From Triangularia verruculosa (lineage: Eukaryota; Ascomycota; Sordariomycetes; Sordariales; Podosporaceae), in contig MU863969.1 of assembly GCA_033296885.1 (NCBI GenBank), positions 62,001 through 126,000 on the forward strand: 64,000 nt of DNA, given 5' to 3'. This document shows positions 42,554-52,476 of this stretch, one piece after another. Made by a program: the position numbers and the translations under genes. Each line of letters opens with the position of its first letter. Within the stretch, counting starts at the first letter, position 1. The notes below the pieces were generated by a model. That model had not been told where the DNA came from, did no database searches, and saw nothing but the letters and a program-made list of their open reading frames with translations.

Positions 42554-44139
42554 ATTGTCGTTGTCGGAGGAGCCACAAAATGTTGACGAGGAAGTGAGAA
42601 GGTTGCGAAGCAAGAAATTTGGGACATCATCCCAAGAAGTAAAAACCTTCCGCAAGCTTTCATGATGCTCCTTGTTCGTATGCAAAGGTACGGCGTAGCA
42701 ATGGAGTCAGGGGTCTAAAGGATTGGTGGGCTGAGGATCCTGGAGCGAGGCAAGCAATGGTATTGGTCTGTTGGCTCGCTTTTGGCTCACCTTCGGTTTC
42801 TCCGCGCGTAATAACGCGTGAGACTATGCCTGAAAAGATATTGCCAAGGCCCCACAAGCAGCCCCTTAACCAAGCTGGCGGCACGGTGAACCTCGTGGAT
42901 TTGGCCCGATCGCTTGGGCTGCGACAGGAGGCTTTTGGGGCCCATTAGTACATGGTCAAAAAGAGATGCACAAGTCAGTAGGCACCCGCCAGGACCTTGC
43001 AGATTCGTGTATCCAAAGAACATGGCTTAGGCGAGCTTGGCGGCAGCATTGCAGCTGTGGTACCCGGTCAGCTTTTATGTCCCCGGGGTGTGCAGGGTGC
43101 GAGATTGATATGAAGAGCCTCATAAGCCCGAGAAAGATTGCCAACATGGGGAAAGACAACCGAACACCTACCTAGTGTTGTGTTGGTATTGGAAGATGAA
43201 CGGGGACTGGATCGCCGTACAAAGAGGCAATATAATTTGCCGCTCATCTTCTTCTGAAACGGATTGCTTCAAGGAAAGGCCAGCAAGGTCGATGACAACA
43301 AATTGTGTCCTGTGTGAGAAAAAGCAGAAGGGCGACGTGGTCAAGGCACTGCGGCCAGGCACTGTGGGCCAATACAAACGGGAGTCGCTGTGGTTTGCAA
43401 GCGGTTGTTTCGGTGGCCCAAGCGTGATTTCTAGACTTTTCTTCACCACAACGTGTAATACTTAACGAAATTTTAATAAAACTTTATTTTAAAGATTACA
43501 TTTAAAAGAGCAAAAAACGCCGATCTTAAATATATTTTTATATTTAAATTTCAGTTTATTTTAAGTAATAAAGTCCACGTTTAAATAATCTTTAAAAATA
43601 AAAAGACGGTAGTATAAAGGTCTCCATTTCCTAGTATAACGCGAGAGTTACGGAAACTAGAAAAAATACCTGATTTTCTATAGGCGAGAGCTAATATAAG
43701 GTGTGTATGACGAAAACAGTTCAGAAATCACGCTTGGGCCACCGAAACAACCGCTTGCAAACCACAGCGGATGTGGATAAATCCTTGGACGGGAGTGGGT
43801 TGGAGAAGTGAGGTGGGCAAGAGCGAAGGGACATGGTTGAAGAGATTTCTGCGTTCCTGAAAGACCGCGGGCGGCTGGAAGTTATGGCCCATGGACCATT
43901 CCCTACCTTCCTTTTCTTTATGTTTTATTATGCCAATATTATTGAGCTCTTGTGCTACCCCTTTTGGTCCGCATTGCCGCGGCCTGGAACTTGTGCAAGA
44001 CGCCAAGCATCCCAGCCCCAACAATGCCATGCGTGCGCTGACAGGCAATGATGGATGCTAAAGCCAACGACACGCCTTCCCCTCCTTTGTTAAACCAATT
44101 CGCTTCCGTTTCTATTCTCGCTCATTTGTACGCAATCTG
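42554..44139. other. divergent gap with AT-rich island
   Basis: About 1.6 kb with no supported gene. It contains the inverted repeat and AT-rich core listed separately. Open frames at 43168-43465 overlap the left repeat arm and have no motif. Confidence 0.5.
43386..43769. repeat. 47-bp perfect inverted repeat flanking an AT-rich core
   Basis: Left arm 43386-43432 and right arm 43723-43769 are exact reverse complements over 47 bases (left arm begins cgctgtggtttgcaagcgg). The 290-bp core between them is strongly AT-rich, with runs such as ttttatatttaaatttcag, unlike the surrounding GC-balanced sequence, and resembles a repeat-mutated (RIP-like) island. The arms are GC-normal. I see no obvious target-site duplication outside the arms, so a MITE-type element is possible but not shown. 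A transcript through it would form a long hairpin. Confidence 0.8.
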
Positions 44140-45178
44140 ATGGCTGCCAATGAGACCACACCGTTGCTGGGGGATGTTGCCGAAGAACGCAACAGCGTGC
44201 CCTCGACATCGACTGTCGCCGCTGCCAATTCGGATACTGAACAAAATGGTGACCAGCAGAACATTCAGGACTCCGTCGAGCTCAAGTTCGCCGCTGTGAC
44301 CCATCTGGTCAGCGTGGTGACCTCCGCTGTCGCTGCCGCCCTGGGCTTGGTTTACTGGCCTCTTAGCAGAGACGCACCTCGATATGCCAAGCCACCCTCA
44401 CTAGCAAGAGACCTGGCCATATTCTCGGTCAATCTGGTGTGTGATCTCTATCAAGGCTCTAAATATCTTGATCATTGCTGACGAGCTTATTAGGGGGTAA
44501 TTACCATGCTGTGGGGCATTGCCAACTTCCTCATGTTCTACTACCGCCGGCGTCTGCTGGGACCTGCGTTCTTAAGCTTCGTGTTCCATGCAATTTGCGC
44601 CGGTCTTTCTTGGACACTCTACTTTTCGGTAATACAGGACCACTTATTCGAATATTATCCGGCCCGTCAATGTCAGTCCTGGGAAGGGGGGCAATATCTC
44701 CCCGGCGACCCAGAGTGTTTTGCTTGGGTCAAACGATTGTATACGCTTTTCTACACCGCATTGGTATTCTTCCTGGGCTTTTGGTAAGTGTCTTTAAATC
44801 TCCTCGGCTGTGAAGGAAGTAAGGCAGTACTGATGTTTTATTTGCAGTGTTTCCCAGTCTGTTCTGGTCTACCTCTACTTTGTATGGACTTGGCGCCAAT
44901 GTGCAACATTTCTACGTTCACTGCCGTGGTCCAGACCACAGTTCTCTGCCCAAAATGGAAACTATCGTGGAAGTATCCCTGTGCCAATCGTCCCCAGAGG
45001 AGGCATTTCATTTGAAATCGGACTCAGATACTGGGGACGAGAGTCTGCACCACAGTCGGACACCGAAGCGGAGCAGACCACTCCTACATCGATAATGGCT
45101 ACCTGCGGCTGGATATTGGTCGTCTTGGTATCGATATGGCTTGTATTTCGAATCTTGCACTGGATCTTTTGGTGGTAG
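44140..45178 (+). CDS. multipass membrane protein of unknown function
   Basis: Exons 44140-44436, 44494-44783, 44848-45178; 305 aa. After a 50-residue polar N-terminus (MAANETTPLLGDVAEERN) come hydrophobic segments AAVTHLVSVVTSAVAAALGL, DLAIFSVNLGVITMLWGIAN (restored by splicing), FLSFVFHAICAGLSWTLYF, LYTLFYTALVFFLGF, SVLVYLYFVW and a C-terminal TM GWILVVLVSIWLVFRILHW. The fold and family are not recognised; the pattern recalls small fungal MARVEL-like or arginase-like membrane proteins, but no signature proves it. The C-terminus WIFWW is unusually aromatic. Exon sum and clean junctions (GTAAGT, TTTGCAG) support the model. Confidence 0.72.
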
Positions 45179-45290
45179 ACTCTGGGACTAGTCGTGAGAA
45201 TTAAGGCACCGGCGGCGCATTAACCGTCTATCTTACAACAACATGGCATCTAATTACACTCATATAAACACTGTAATCTTACAGCTCAAA

Positions 45291-46322
45291 CTACCAGGCA
45301 GTATGGCCACCATCAATCACCAGATTATTCCCCGTCATGAAGCTGCTCCCCTTGCCCATCAAGAACAACACCGCAGCCTTGAACTCGCTCGTCTCTGCCA
45401 GCCGACCCATCATATTTTCCGCCTCCCACTTCTCCCTCAGCCCAGGCACCTCCGCAAAGTTCTTCAGCACCATCGGAGTGAGGATATGTCCAGGAGAAAT
45501 GCAATTAACCCTAATCCCACCACTCCCATCCGGCCTCGTAGGGCTCCATTCCATTGCCAAGTTCCTCGCCAGCTGGATCACACCCGCCTTGCTCGAGTTG
45601 TAAACCGGACTGAGCAACCCCTTGTTGGCAATCAACCCGCTCATACTCGCAATCAAACAAATTGAGGCCCCTTGCGTCTTGTGCTTGAACATCTGTCTCG
45701 CCGCCGCAGAGGCAGTCATGAACACGCCCGTGTAGTTCACCTCGAGCATCCTGGCGACGTCCTCGGGCTTGTACTCCATTGCCGGTGTGATCTGCTGGAT
45801 ACCAGCGGCAGCGACAACACCGTCCAGCCGCTTGTTCTCATCCGCGATGGACTCGATGACTGAGTTTAGGGAGTTGTTGTCTGCGACGTCCTGCTGGCAG
45901 TAGTGGAGCGAGCCGCCCCAGGAGGGGACAACTCTGGACCTGGCCTGCTCCCATTGCTCTGGGTCCGAAGGCGCTGGGTGGCGGTCCAGGCAGTAGACCT
46001 TCCCGCCGGCTTCGACGAGGGCTTCGGCTAGGGTTAAGCCTAGGCCTTGGGCGCCGCCGGTGACGATGAAGACTCTGCCTGCGAGGTCAAAGTCGGCGAA
46101 GCGTTTGCGGCCGATGTTTTCTGCGGCAGATACCCTGGGGGAGGTTCGGTTTTTGACCGGGTCCGGGTTTTGGGGCTTTGTGAGAAGGGGTGGTGAGGTG
46201 TGAAGAAGGCGGGTGGTGGCAGGTGTGGTGAGGCGATTCAAGGGTTTGGAACGGGTGACATTTTGACAAAGACGGGCTTGCCTTGAGGCGAGGCGGAGAG
46301 TTCTTGTTGCTGGGGGGTTCAT
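45291..46322 (-). CDS. mitochondrial short-chain dehydrogenase
   Basis: Single exon, 343 aa from ATG 46322; the longer frame upstream starts without ATG, and an ATG at 46424 would add a polar leader. Residues 1-47 (MNPPATRTLRLASRQARL...RLLHTSP) are Arg/Ser-rich without acids, a good mitochondrial presequence. The SDR core has VFIVTGGAQGLGLTLAEAL, VAAAGIQ, catalytic Ser in LIASMSGLIANKG, and YxxxK in PVYNSSKAGVIQLA, then SPGHILTPMV and the C-terminal GNNLVIDGGHTAW. This suits NAD(P)H-dependent sugar-alcohol or xylulose/arabinitol-type reductases. Substrate is inferred only at family level. Confidence 0.9.
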   Translation of the reverse strand: MNPPATRTLRLASRQARLCQNVTRSKPLNRLTTPATTRLLHTSPPLLTKPQNPDPVKNRTSPRVSAAENIGRKRFADFDLAGRVFIVTGGAQGLGLTLAEALVEAGGKVYCLDRHPAPSDPEQWEQARSRVVPSWGGSLHYCQQDVADNNSLNSVIESIADENKRLDGVVAAAGIQQITPAMEYKPEDVARMLEVNYTGVFMTASAAARQMFKHKTQGASICLIASMSGLIANKGLLSPVYNSSKAGVIQLARNLAMEWSPTRPDGSGGIRVNCISPGHILTPMVLKNFAEVPGLREKWEAENMMGRLAETSEFKAAVLFLMGKGSSFMTGNNLVIDGGHTAW

Positions 46323-47219
46323 CTTGTTTATGGTGTCTGATGTAAATTGGGTGGCCGTCTCAAGTAAACCAGTACCTGATCTTGACTGTTCGTCTTTTAT
46401 ATGGCCATGGTGATGACCAAGCATGTCTTGATGTAAGTCAACATTCGAACTTGATTCTGTCCGTAGGAGCTTTTGCTCCGAGTCCACGACGTCTGATATC
46501 CCACTTATCCCATCCAGAACATTTAGCCACGGATGATCCCCGACGTCATGACAGCCGACTTATGGCCAATAAGCCGCTCAAGTCCTCCCAAGGCCGCCGT
46601 CCCGGCACCCGAACCCGGCTCCATCACTGTCGGAGGCGATCGCTCATCGCATTTCGAATACGCATACTTGGACGGCATAATAACTCCCCCGTGTCCAAGT
46701 CCGTGACAGCCAGCCACGGTGAGCTGCCACAGCTGTCAATCGGCGGGTGTTGTCTGCGCCGAGAAATTCCCCACCTCTGACCCCGGCGTGAACGCCGATC
46801 CCTTATGCCACAGCCCATGCGGCATCTCGGCGCCGGTTCATGACGTTGGGGTGGAGACTAACCGCGAACAAGCTTCTTGACACCATGTTTCCAGCAATCC
46901 TTCTCTGGAAACCGGCTTGGGATTTTTTCCTTCCCTGTGAAGATCTTGGAGGTCACCGGGCGAATGATTCTGGAACGCGCGTCGAAGTCGTTTACGTTCA
47001 ACGGTGGAGATCATGGCAGCTTGACTTTGGTTGCATAATTTTGCTACAAGCGTGAAAAAAGACATACTAGACATGCGTAAAAAATAGTTCAGCTGCATTA
47101 CACTCATAACTCCAAGTACCTCTCTATCAAGCATGCATAACCAATACCAAACCCATAAACTCACAATCTCAAACCTTTGTCACATAATACCCAGATACCG
47201 CATCTCTAACGCTCAAATC
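46323..47219. other. intergenic, about 0.9 kb
   Basis: Upstream of the SDR and downstream of the next minus-strand gene. Small frames on both strands (46382-46780, 46838-47164) lack motifs. Confidence 0.4.
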
Positions 47220-48521
47220 TCAAGTTGACCCAACCGAACTGCCCAAAATCACATCCCAAGCATCCTCCTCCTCATCATCATCACAAGCCCCATCCATCCC
47301 AAACCTCCCCTCTTCAACCCTCCCCCCCTTACCACTCCCATCACCCCCCTTCTCTGCAACCCCCAAACCCCCCCTCTTCTCAATCAAAACCTCCTCCACC
47401 TCCCTCCACCACCTCACCTCCCCACACCCACACCCCTGCCCGTGCACCAGCGCATGCCACATCCCCTGCTTCTCCTCCAGCACCCCCAACCGCCCCTCCA
47501 CCTCCCTCTTCTCCTGCGACATCTTCGCAATCGTAGCATGAGCATGCTTCATCGCCTCCACCATCCCATTCACATACGACTGCGTGTACATCGGCTTAAA
47601 GTGCGGGTGTTCCTCCTCTGGTGCCTCGGGCAGCACGACCGCTTTCATCGAGGGAAACGGGAGGTCCAGCATCGGGAGCGAACCCTTCTCTTCATCTTTG
47701 CCGGCAGGGAGTCTGGTGCGGAGGGGGATGGGCTTGGAAAACCGGAGCGGGGAAGACGGATCGCCGTCTGCCAGAGCAGAGGGTGTACCAAGAGTAGAAG
47801 TTGTCGACTCCGGCGTGTCAGGCAGCGTGAGCTCAACCAGCGGCTTCCTGCTCGGTGTCGGGGTAGGCGGGGAGGCCCGGCGCCAGGGCGTGACATCCGA
47901 AACCTTTGACCCGGGTGCAGTCGGGCCGTTGCCGCTGGAAAAAATAGCTGTCTTCTTCATTGGCGCCGGCGTGCAGGGCAGATCCTGGGTAGCCTTCACC
48001 TTCAAATGCTTCAGCGACGGCCGGTCGAAAAACCTGGCGACAGTCGGAGGTTGTTGTTGTTGTTGCAGTTGTTGTTGTTGTTTCGGTCCCGGAGTCGATA
48101 CCACTTCAGCCACAGCCTTGATCTCCTTGTCGTCGTTCTTCTTGAGCATGTTGTTGTTGTTGTTGTCAGCCGCACCCTTCCCCTTGCTGTCAGCAGCAGC
48201 AGCAGTCTTGAGGACATTATCCAGATGGGATCGCGTCTTGTCCATCGCGTCAAACTGTTCCTCTCGACGGTGAGACCTTGACCCGATGATGTCATCATAG
48301 AGGCGACCTACTTTGTGGAGGTCGCTGAGAAACGGGAGAGACTGTCTCGACGGGGTGCTGGACCATTTCTTCAGGACATCCTCCAGCCTCTCCTCTTCGT
48401 CTTGCTTGTTTTTGGGCTCATCGGTTGAACTTGGATTGTTGTCAACTGGAGCGGGGATCGATGTCGGGGACGAGGATGGAGCACGCGCGTTGCGAGGCGG
48501 AGTAGGCTTTTGGGACTTCAT
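47220..48521 (-). CDS. low-complexity hypothetical protein with coiled coil
   Basis: Single-exon frame of 433 aa. It is rich in Ser, Thr, Pro, Lys and Glu, with a poly-Gln stretch (QQQQLQQQQQPP) and a poly-Asn run (NNNNNM). Many S/T-P sites (TPSR, TPAP, TPWR, SPPTPTP) suggest phosphorylation by proline-directed kinases. A predicted coiled coil runs around residues 325-360 (EAMKHAHATIAKMSQEKREV), followed by a GCGCGEVRWWREVEEVL helix and an acidic C-terminus. These features recall cell-cycle or nuclear scaffold proteins, but I recognise no family. The coding case rests on the length and the conserved-looking C-terminal helices. Confidence 0.7.
   Translation of the reverse strand: MKSQKPTPPRNARAPSSSPTSIPAPVDNNPSSTDEPKNKQDEEERLEDVLKKWSSTPSRQSLPFLSDLHKVGRLYDDIIGSRSHRREEQFDAMDKTRSHLDNVLKTAAAADSKGKGAADNNNNNMLKKNDDKEIKAVAEVVSTPGPKQQQQLQQQQQPPTVARFFDRPSLKHLKVKATQDLPCTPAPMKKTAIFSSGNGPTAPGSKVSDVTPWRRASPPTPTPSRKPLVELTLPDTPESTTSTLGTPSALADGDPSSPLRFSKPIPLRTRLPAGKDEEKGSLPMLDLPFPSMKAVVLPEAPEEEHPHFKPMYTQSYVNGMVEAMKHAHATIAKMSQEKREVEGRLGVLEEKQGMWHALVHGQGCGCGEVRWWREVEEVLIEKRGGLGVAEKGGDGSGKGGRVEEGRFGMDGACDDDEEEDAWDVILGSSVGST
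48051..48082. repeat. TTG/CAA microsatellite (poly-Gln codons)
   Basis: Interrupted trinucleotide run inside the hypothetical gene, encoding the Gln-rich stretch on the minus strand; a second run of five TTG units at 48151-48166 encodes poly-Asn. Confidence 0.85.
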
Positions 48522-48840
48522 GTTGATGTTGGGGAGTCTTGCAAGCTGTGTGGAAGAGCTGGAAGTCAGGAGGCGAACAAGTCATCGGGAGGTATTGAAC
48601 CCTTATACTATTAGGAGGCTGACAGAATTCTCTCTCCATGACAGTACCGTATTCTCTGAATAAGTTCCGTCTTTGATTCCAATCAATAGAATACCCATAA
48701 AGCATCCCAAAGGACATATCCCAAAGAGAGCACTTCACCTTTAACATGGGTAGTCAAGCAACCGAGACATTCACAGCCAAAATCAACATCTCTTTCAACA
48801 AAACTCTTTATTTACAACAAAACCTCCCTCTAGCCATTAT
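48522..48840. other. intergenic, 319 bp
   Basis: Between two minus-strand genes; probable promoter of the hypothetical gene. Nothing else recognised. Confidence 0.4.
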
Positions 48841-50069
48841 CTACTCATCAAAAAGCGCATAGTTCGGCCCATTGTTCGGCCCATTGCCAACTGTGGCATA
48901 AGCCAGAACCTTCCCAAGCTTTCCGCTCCGCACGTCTCTCTCATAAACAACAACCCTGTTGTCGTCCTGCAGCGCAGAAACGAGCTTTGTCCCCGCCTTA
49001 TTCAGCGAGAAACCGCGGGGATTGCGGCCGCCTGCCGGAGCAGTCTGCACATGCTTCAAAGCGCCAGTCTGCTGGTTGATGGCGAAGGTGTGAAGAGGAT
49101 CCGACTTGATTGTCGACGGGCCATCGGCGTCAAAGTTCTGAATGTCCAGGCTGTTCTCGCCGCGGGAAGAGACAATGACAAATCTCTGGTCAGGTGAAAC
49201 CTCAATCTCGGCGGCCTTTGTGCCCGCAGGGACAGTGGTGCCAGGACCACCGGAGGGGATGTTGAAGATGCGGGCGAACTCGGGTGCGGCATCCCGCTTG
49301 TAGGTGACGCTGTAGCCGCTGATGGTGTTGGAGAGCTCGTTGAAGGAATAGAGAAAGGTCTTGCGGCCGGCCTTGGCAAAGGCAACGTGCCTGGGTCCGG
49401 AACCAGCGATGGTTGGGATGGATGTTACCGCGGTGGCCGCGGCGGCACTGTCATCGACCTGGAAGACACGGATGAGGTCCGCACCAAGGTCGGGCACAAG
49501 GATGAACTTCTTGGATGGGTCAAGAATGGCATCGTGGAGATGGGGGGCATCCTGGCGCTCGGGGACGGTGCCGGGGGCGGTTAGTTGGTAGGTTTGCTGG
49601 CCAAGAAGAGAAAGATTGGTTGGGTCGGCAACAGAGAATGTGGTGAAGGCAGAGGTATCGCTGTGTTTCCGTGTTAGCATTTCATAGCATCCCACTGCAG
49701 TACCAGACAGACATACTAGTGAGCCACCGCAAGCTTGGTGTTGTTTGCACCGAATAAAGTGGAAGCAACAGGGCTCTTGAGAACGGAGAGAACATCCAGA
49801 GTCTCAAGGGTTCCGCTGGCACTGGTCCTGTAGGAGGTGATGGAGGAAGATCCACCCCACCCCTCGTTCAAGCAGTACAACACCGACTTGGACTTGTCAA
49901 GAGTCAACCAGGTAGGCTCGGACCCGCAGTCCAGGTTCTGCGAGACGCGAGTCAAAGACGACCCTTCCAGCTTCAGCGACGTAACGGTGTGATCATTATA
50001 CGACGTAGCGTAGATGATCTCGGCCGAAGCCGGAAGCGCAAGGAGGAAAGCGATGAGCTTCTTGGACAT
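48841..50069 (-). CDS. lactonase-type seven-bladed beta-propeller
   Basis: Exons 50069-49717 and 49660-48841 (56-bp intron); 390 aa. N-terminal signal peptide MSKKLIAFLLALPASA suggests secretion. Repeated propeller blades are visible: IIYATSYNDHTVTSLKL, PTWLTLDKSKSVLYCLNE, HLHDAILDPSKKFILVPDLG, GPRHVAFAKAGRKTFLYSFNE, EIEVSPDQRFVIVSSRG and NPRGFSLNKAGTKLVSA. The DAPHLHDAxxDPxxxFxxVPDLGxD block is the hallmark of the Lactonase (6-phosphogluconolactonase / carboxy-cis,cis-muconate cyclase) family. A secreted member is more likely to act on an extracellular lactone or aromatic catabolite than in the pentose phosphate pathway (inference). Confidence 0.9.
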
Positions 50070-51162
50070 TTTGACGGTCGTGACGGTGTGCTGAAACTGT
50101 CCACGAGAGAAATCTGGGGCAGACCTGCACGGTGAGATGAACCGGCGGGCTGGAACCTTTTAATACCAGATTCAGGGGCACGGTCTCGCAATTTCCGCCA
50201 AGTATCCCGGTGCTCGGGACGATATAGACTTTTGATCGTGCAAATGCACGGAAGCATGCGACCATGGTGGCCCAGCCTAATAAAGCCGGATCATCCCTTC
50301 GAATCCCATCTCACGGCCGTATTAGGCAACGGCAAATCGGGTGTGGACGTGCTGCGTGCCTGACATGACAATCAAGATATAGTGATAATATTTGCCGGGA
50401 TGGAATAAGCCGACTAGGATCTAGTCAGATCAGCTTCCTCATTGAAGGGCGGGGGGTGGTATGCCGAACCGCGGATATAGTGTAAAAGTCCCCTTGCAGT
50501 TGCAGCGCCCCGAGTGGACCATCCCAATCCTCCCCCACAACCTCGGTGACAGGCCGTCACTTGTAAGCGCCGTCAGCCAGCTTTTGGGGCTTTGCCATGA
50601 TGGGCCTGCGTGGCCTGGAAGTGGAGTGCTGGCAATGCGCGCCACTAGAAATCCACTAGAAATCCGACAGGAGGTGAGGAGGTTGCTATTATTGCAATGG
50701 CTGTGGGGAACAGCTTCAAAACCGGGCCGATCCTTCGAATAAACGGGCGCTGCGCGGAGGGAGTCTGAGAACAGTGCGACGGAAGAATTCACGATTGGTG
50801 GTTGGCCGCCGGTGATGGTTGAAGACCCGGGAATGTATCCGGGGTAGGTTGCAACGGATCGTCATCAGCATGGCTGGTGATTGGGTCCATTTCAAACTTC
50901 ACCCACCAAAGGATCTGGTATGCATTCAATCTATCGGCGGAAGGCGGGATCTTCGGGACGGTCGAGCATCGGTCGCATTGTGAGCTTGCCGGTTTGGGGA
51001 GAAATGGGGTGTTTCGTGGTATCCAATGGACATGTTGAGTTCTGAGGATGGAGGACATGATTTCATATAGGAAGGCACGATAGGAGGTGTCAGGCGGTAG
51101 GCAGTCCAGCCAAGGGCTTGATGCATAGAAATTACTAGGATTGTATCATTATCATCAACCAC
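50070..51162. other. intergenic, 1.1 kb
   Basis: Upstream of the lactonase and downstream of GH71. Short frames at 50439-50792 and 50789-51058 have no motif. No gene supported. Confidence 0.4.
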
Positions 51163-52476
51163 TTACACAGCAACAGCGTTCCAGTTCTGTATATCAAACT
51201 CGCACGTCGCCCCCAATGGCTTCCCACCCTCGGCCGTAGCCACAACCTGTCCATCCCGAGAAACACTGACAACAATATCACCACTGTTACCCCCAAACGG
51301 CACGCTACCCTGGTAAATACCAGCAGTCCCTGCACCGCTCGCAGGAACAGTAGTAAATGCACCCGTCAGCTCAGTCTCCCCAATTCTGACCGTAACAGTG
51401 GCCCCCTCATCCGACGTCAAAAGCGCGGCATAAAACACAGCATCCTCATTAAACCCCTCAGGCGCCTCCTCCACCTCCCCAAAATCCTCATTATTCCCCG
51501 TAGTACCGCCATTTTCACAAGCCAGCGCCGGAGCAGTCCTGTAATACGCTGCTACCCCCTCCTCAAACTTGGCCGGCGCAGCTCCAGTCTTGTACTGCTC
51601 AATGTAAAAGGGCAAAAACTTCCTCCACCCATCATGGCTCATGTTGTCAACATAATTAATCGGTGCCGTCTGAAACAACCCCAGCTCCTTCTCCCTCACC
51701 GGCCCAATGTAGTGCGACTCGCCGTAGTCGTTCCACGTCAAAATCTCCACAAAGTCTGGCTGAATCTCCATGACCTGCGTCCATCTGGTATCCCAGAGCT
51801 CGTCGCCCCTCCAGAGCCAGTTCTTGTTGAAGTCTGGGAGGTTGGTATAGAACCACGGTGAGACAGCCATCATGTACGCCCTCTCGCCGAGAGCGGCTTG
51901 GTACTCCAGATCAGACTTGGTGGTGATGTTGGTGTCACCGGTAGGCCATGCATCGAAGCTAAAGAGCCCGTCCGCAACTCCATCCGCCAACCCGGCAGCA
52001 GCTTCTGGGCCCTGTGAAGACCAATCAGGAACAAAGAACGAATTAGTCGTCGTCTTGATCTCCGTCCAGTCTCTAGCATTTTCGGGCCCTTCAAAGGTAG
52101 AGACAAGCGGCTTTTCTCCGTCGGCCTTGAAGTACGCCGGGCTGGCGCCGAAGCGAGTGATGTGATCGATCACGGCCTCTTTGGGCCACGCTCCCTGGGC
52201 TTTGTAGTCGAAGCTGAAAAACAGCTTGAAGCCCAGGTTCTCCGCAGCCTGGAAGATGGTCTGCAGAGAAGCTTCGTTGCTTTCGTCTTGCGCAGCAATG
52301 TTGAGGACAAAGGCATCAATCTTGGCCTCCTGGGCAAGCTTGATGTTGTCCTCCCAGTCGGCGTTGTCTAGCGCGCGCACGTTGCCGACGATAACGTGGG
52401 CAAAGACCTCTTTGGCGGCCTGCACTGATGGGAAGACCACTGATGCCGTGGCAGCAAGTGCAAGAAGCAACTTCAT
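51163..52476 (-). CDS. GH71 alpha-1,3-glucanase
   Basis: Single exon, 437 aa. Signal peptide MKLLLALAATASVVFPSVQA, mature start AKEVFAHVIVGNVRALDNAD, typical of GH71 (mutanase). Conserved blocks: DWEDNIKLAQEAKIDAFVLNI, KLFFSFDYKAQGAW, KPLVSTFEGPENARDW (a core GH71 motif), SFFVPDWSSQGP, DGLFSFDAWP and FVEILTWNDYGESHYIGP. The enzyme hydrolyses alpha-1,3-glucan of fungal walls or bacterial biofilms, extracellularly. The C-terminal ~90 residues look like a beta-sandwich extension; there is no CBM24. It serves either remodelling of its own wall or mycoparasitic growth. Confidence 0.94.
   Translation of the reverse strand: MKLLLALAATASVVFPSVQAAKEVFAHVIVGNVRALDNADWEDNIKLAQEAKIDAFVLNIAAQDESNEASLQTIFQAAENLGFKLFFSFDYKAQGAWPKEAVIDHITRFGASPAYFKADGEKPLVSTFEGPENARDWTEIKTTTNSFFVPDWSSQGPEAAAGLADGVADGLFSFDAWPTGDTNITTKSDLEYQAALGERAYMMAVSPWFYTNLPDFNKNWLWRGDELWDTRWTQVMEIQPDFVEILTWNDYGESHYIGPVREKELGLFQTAPINYVDNMSHDGWRKFLPFYIEQYKTGAAPAKFEEGVAAYYRTAPALACENGGTTGNNEDFGEVEEAPEGFNEDAVFYAALLTSDEGATVTVRIGETELTGAFTTVPASGAGTAGIYQGSVPFGGNSGDIVVSVSRDGQVVATAEGGKPLGATCEFDIQNWNAVAV

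Noticed and set aside
43168..43465. Open frames at the left arm of the inverted repeat
   Set aside because: Both strands are open over the same bases and neither shows motifs; likely chance.
47584..48273. 229-aa plus-strand frame opposite the hypothetical protein
   Set aside because: Repeat-driven shadow (Ser, Cys runs from TTG repeats); the minus frame is longer and has a coiled coil.
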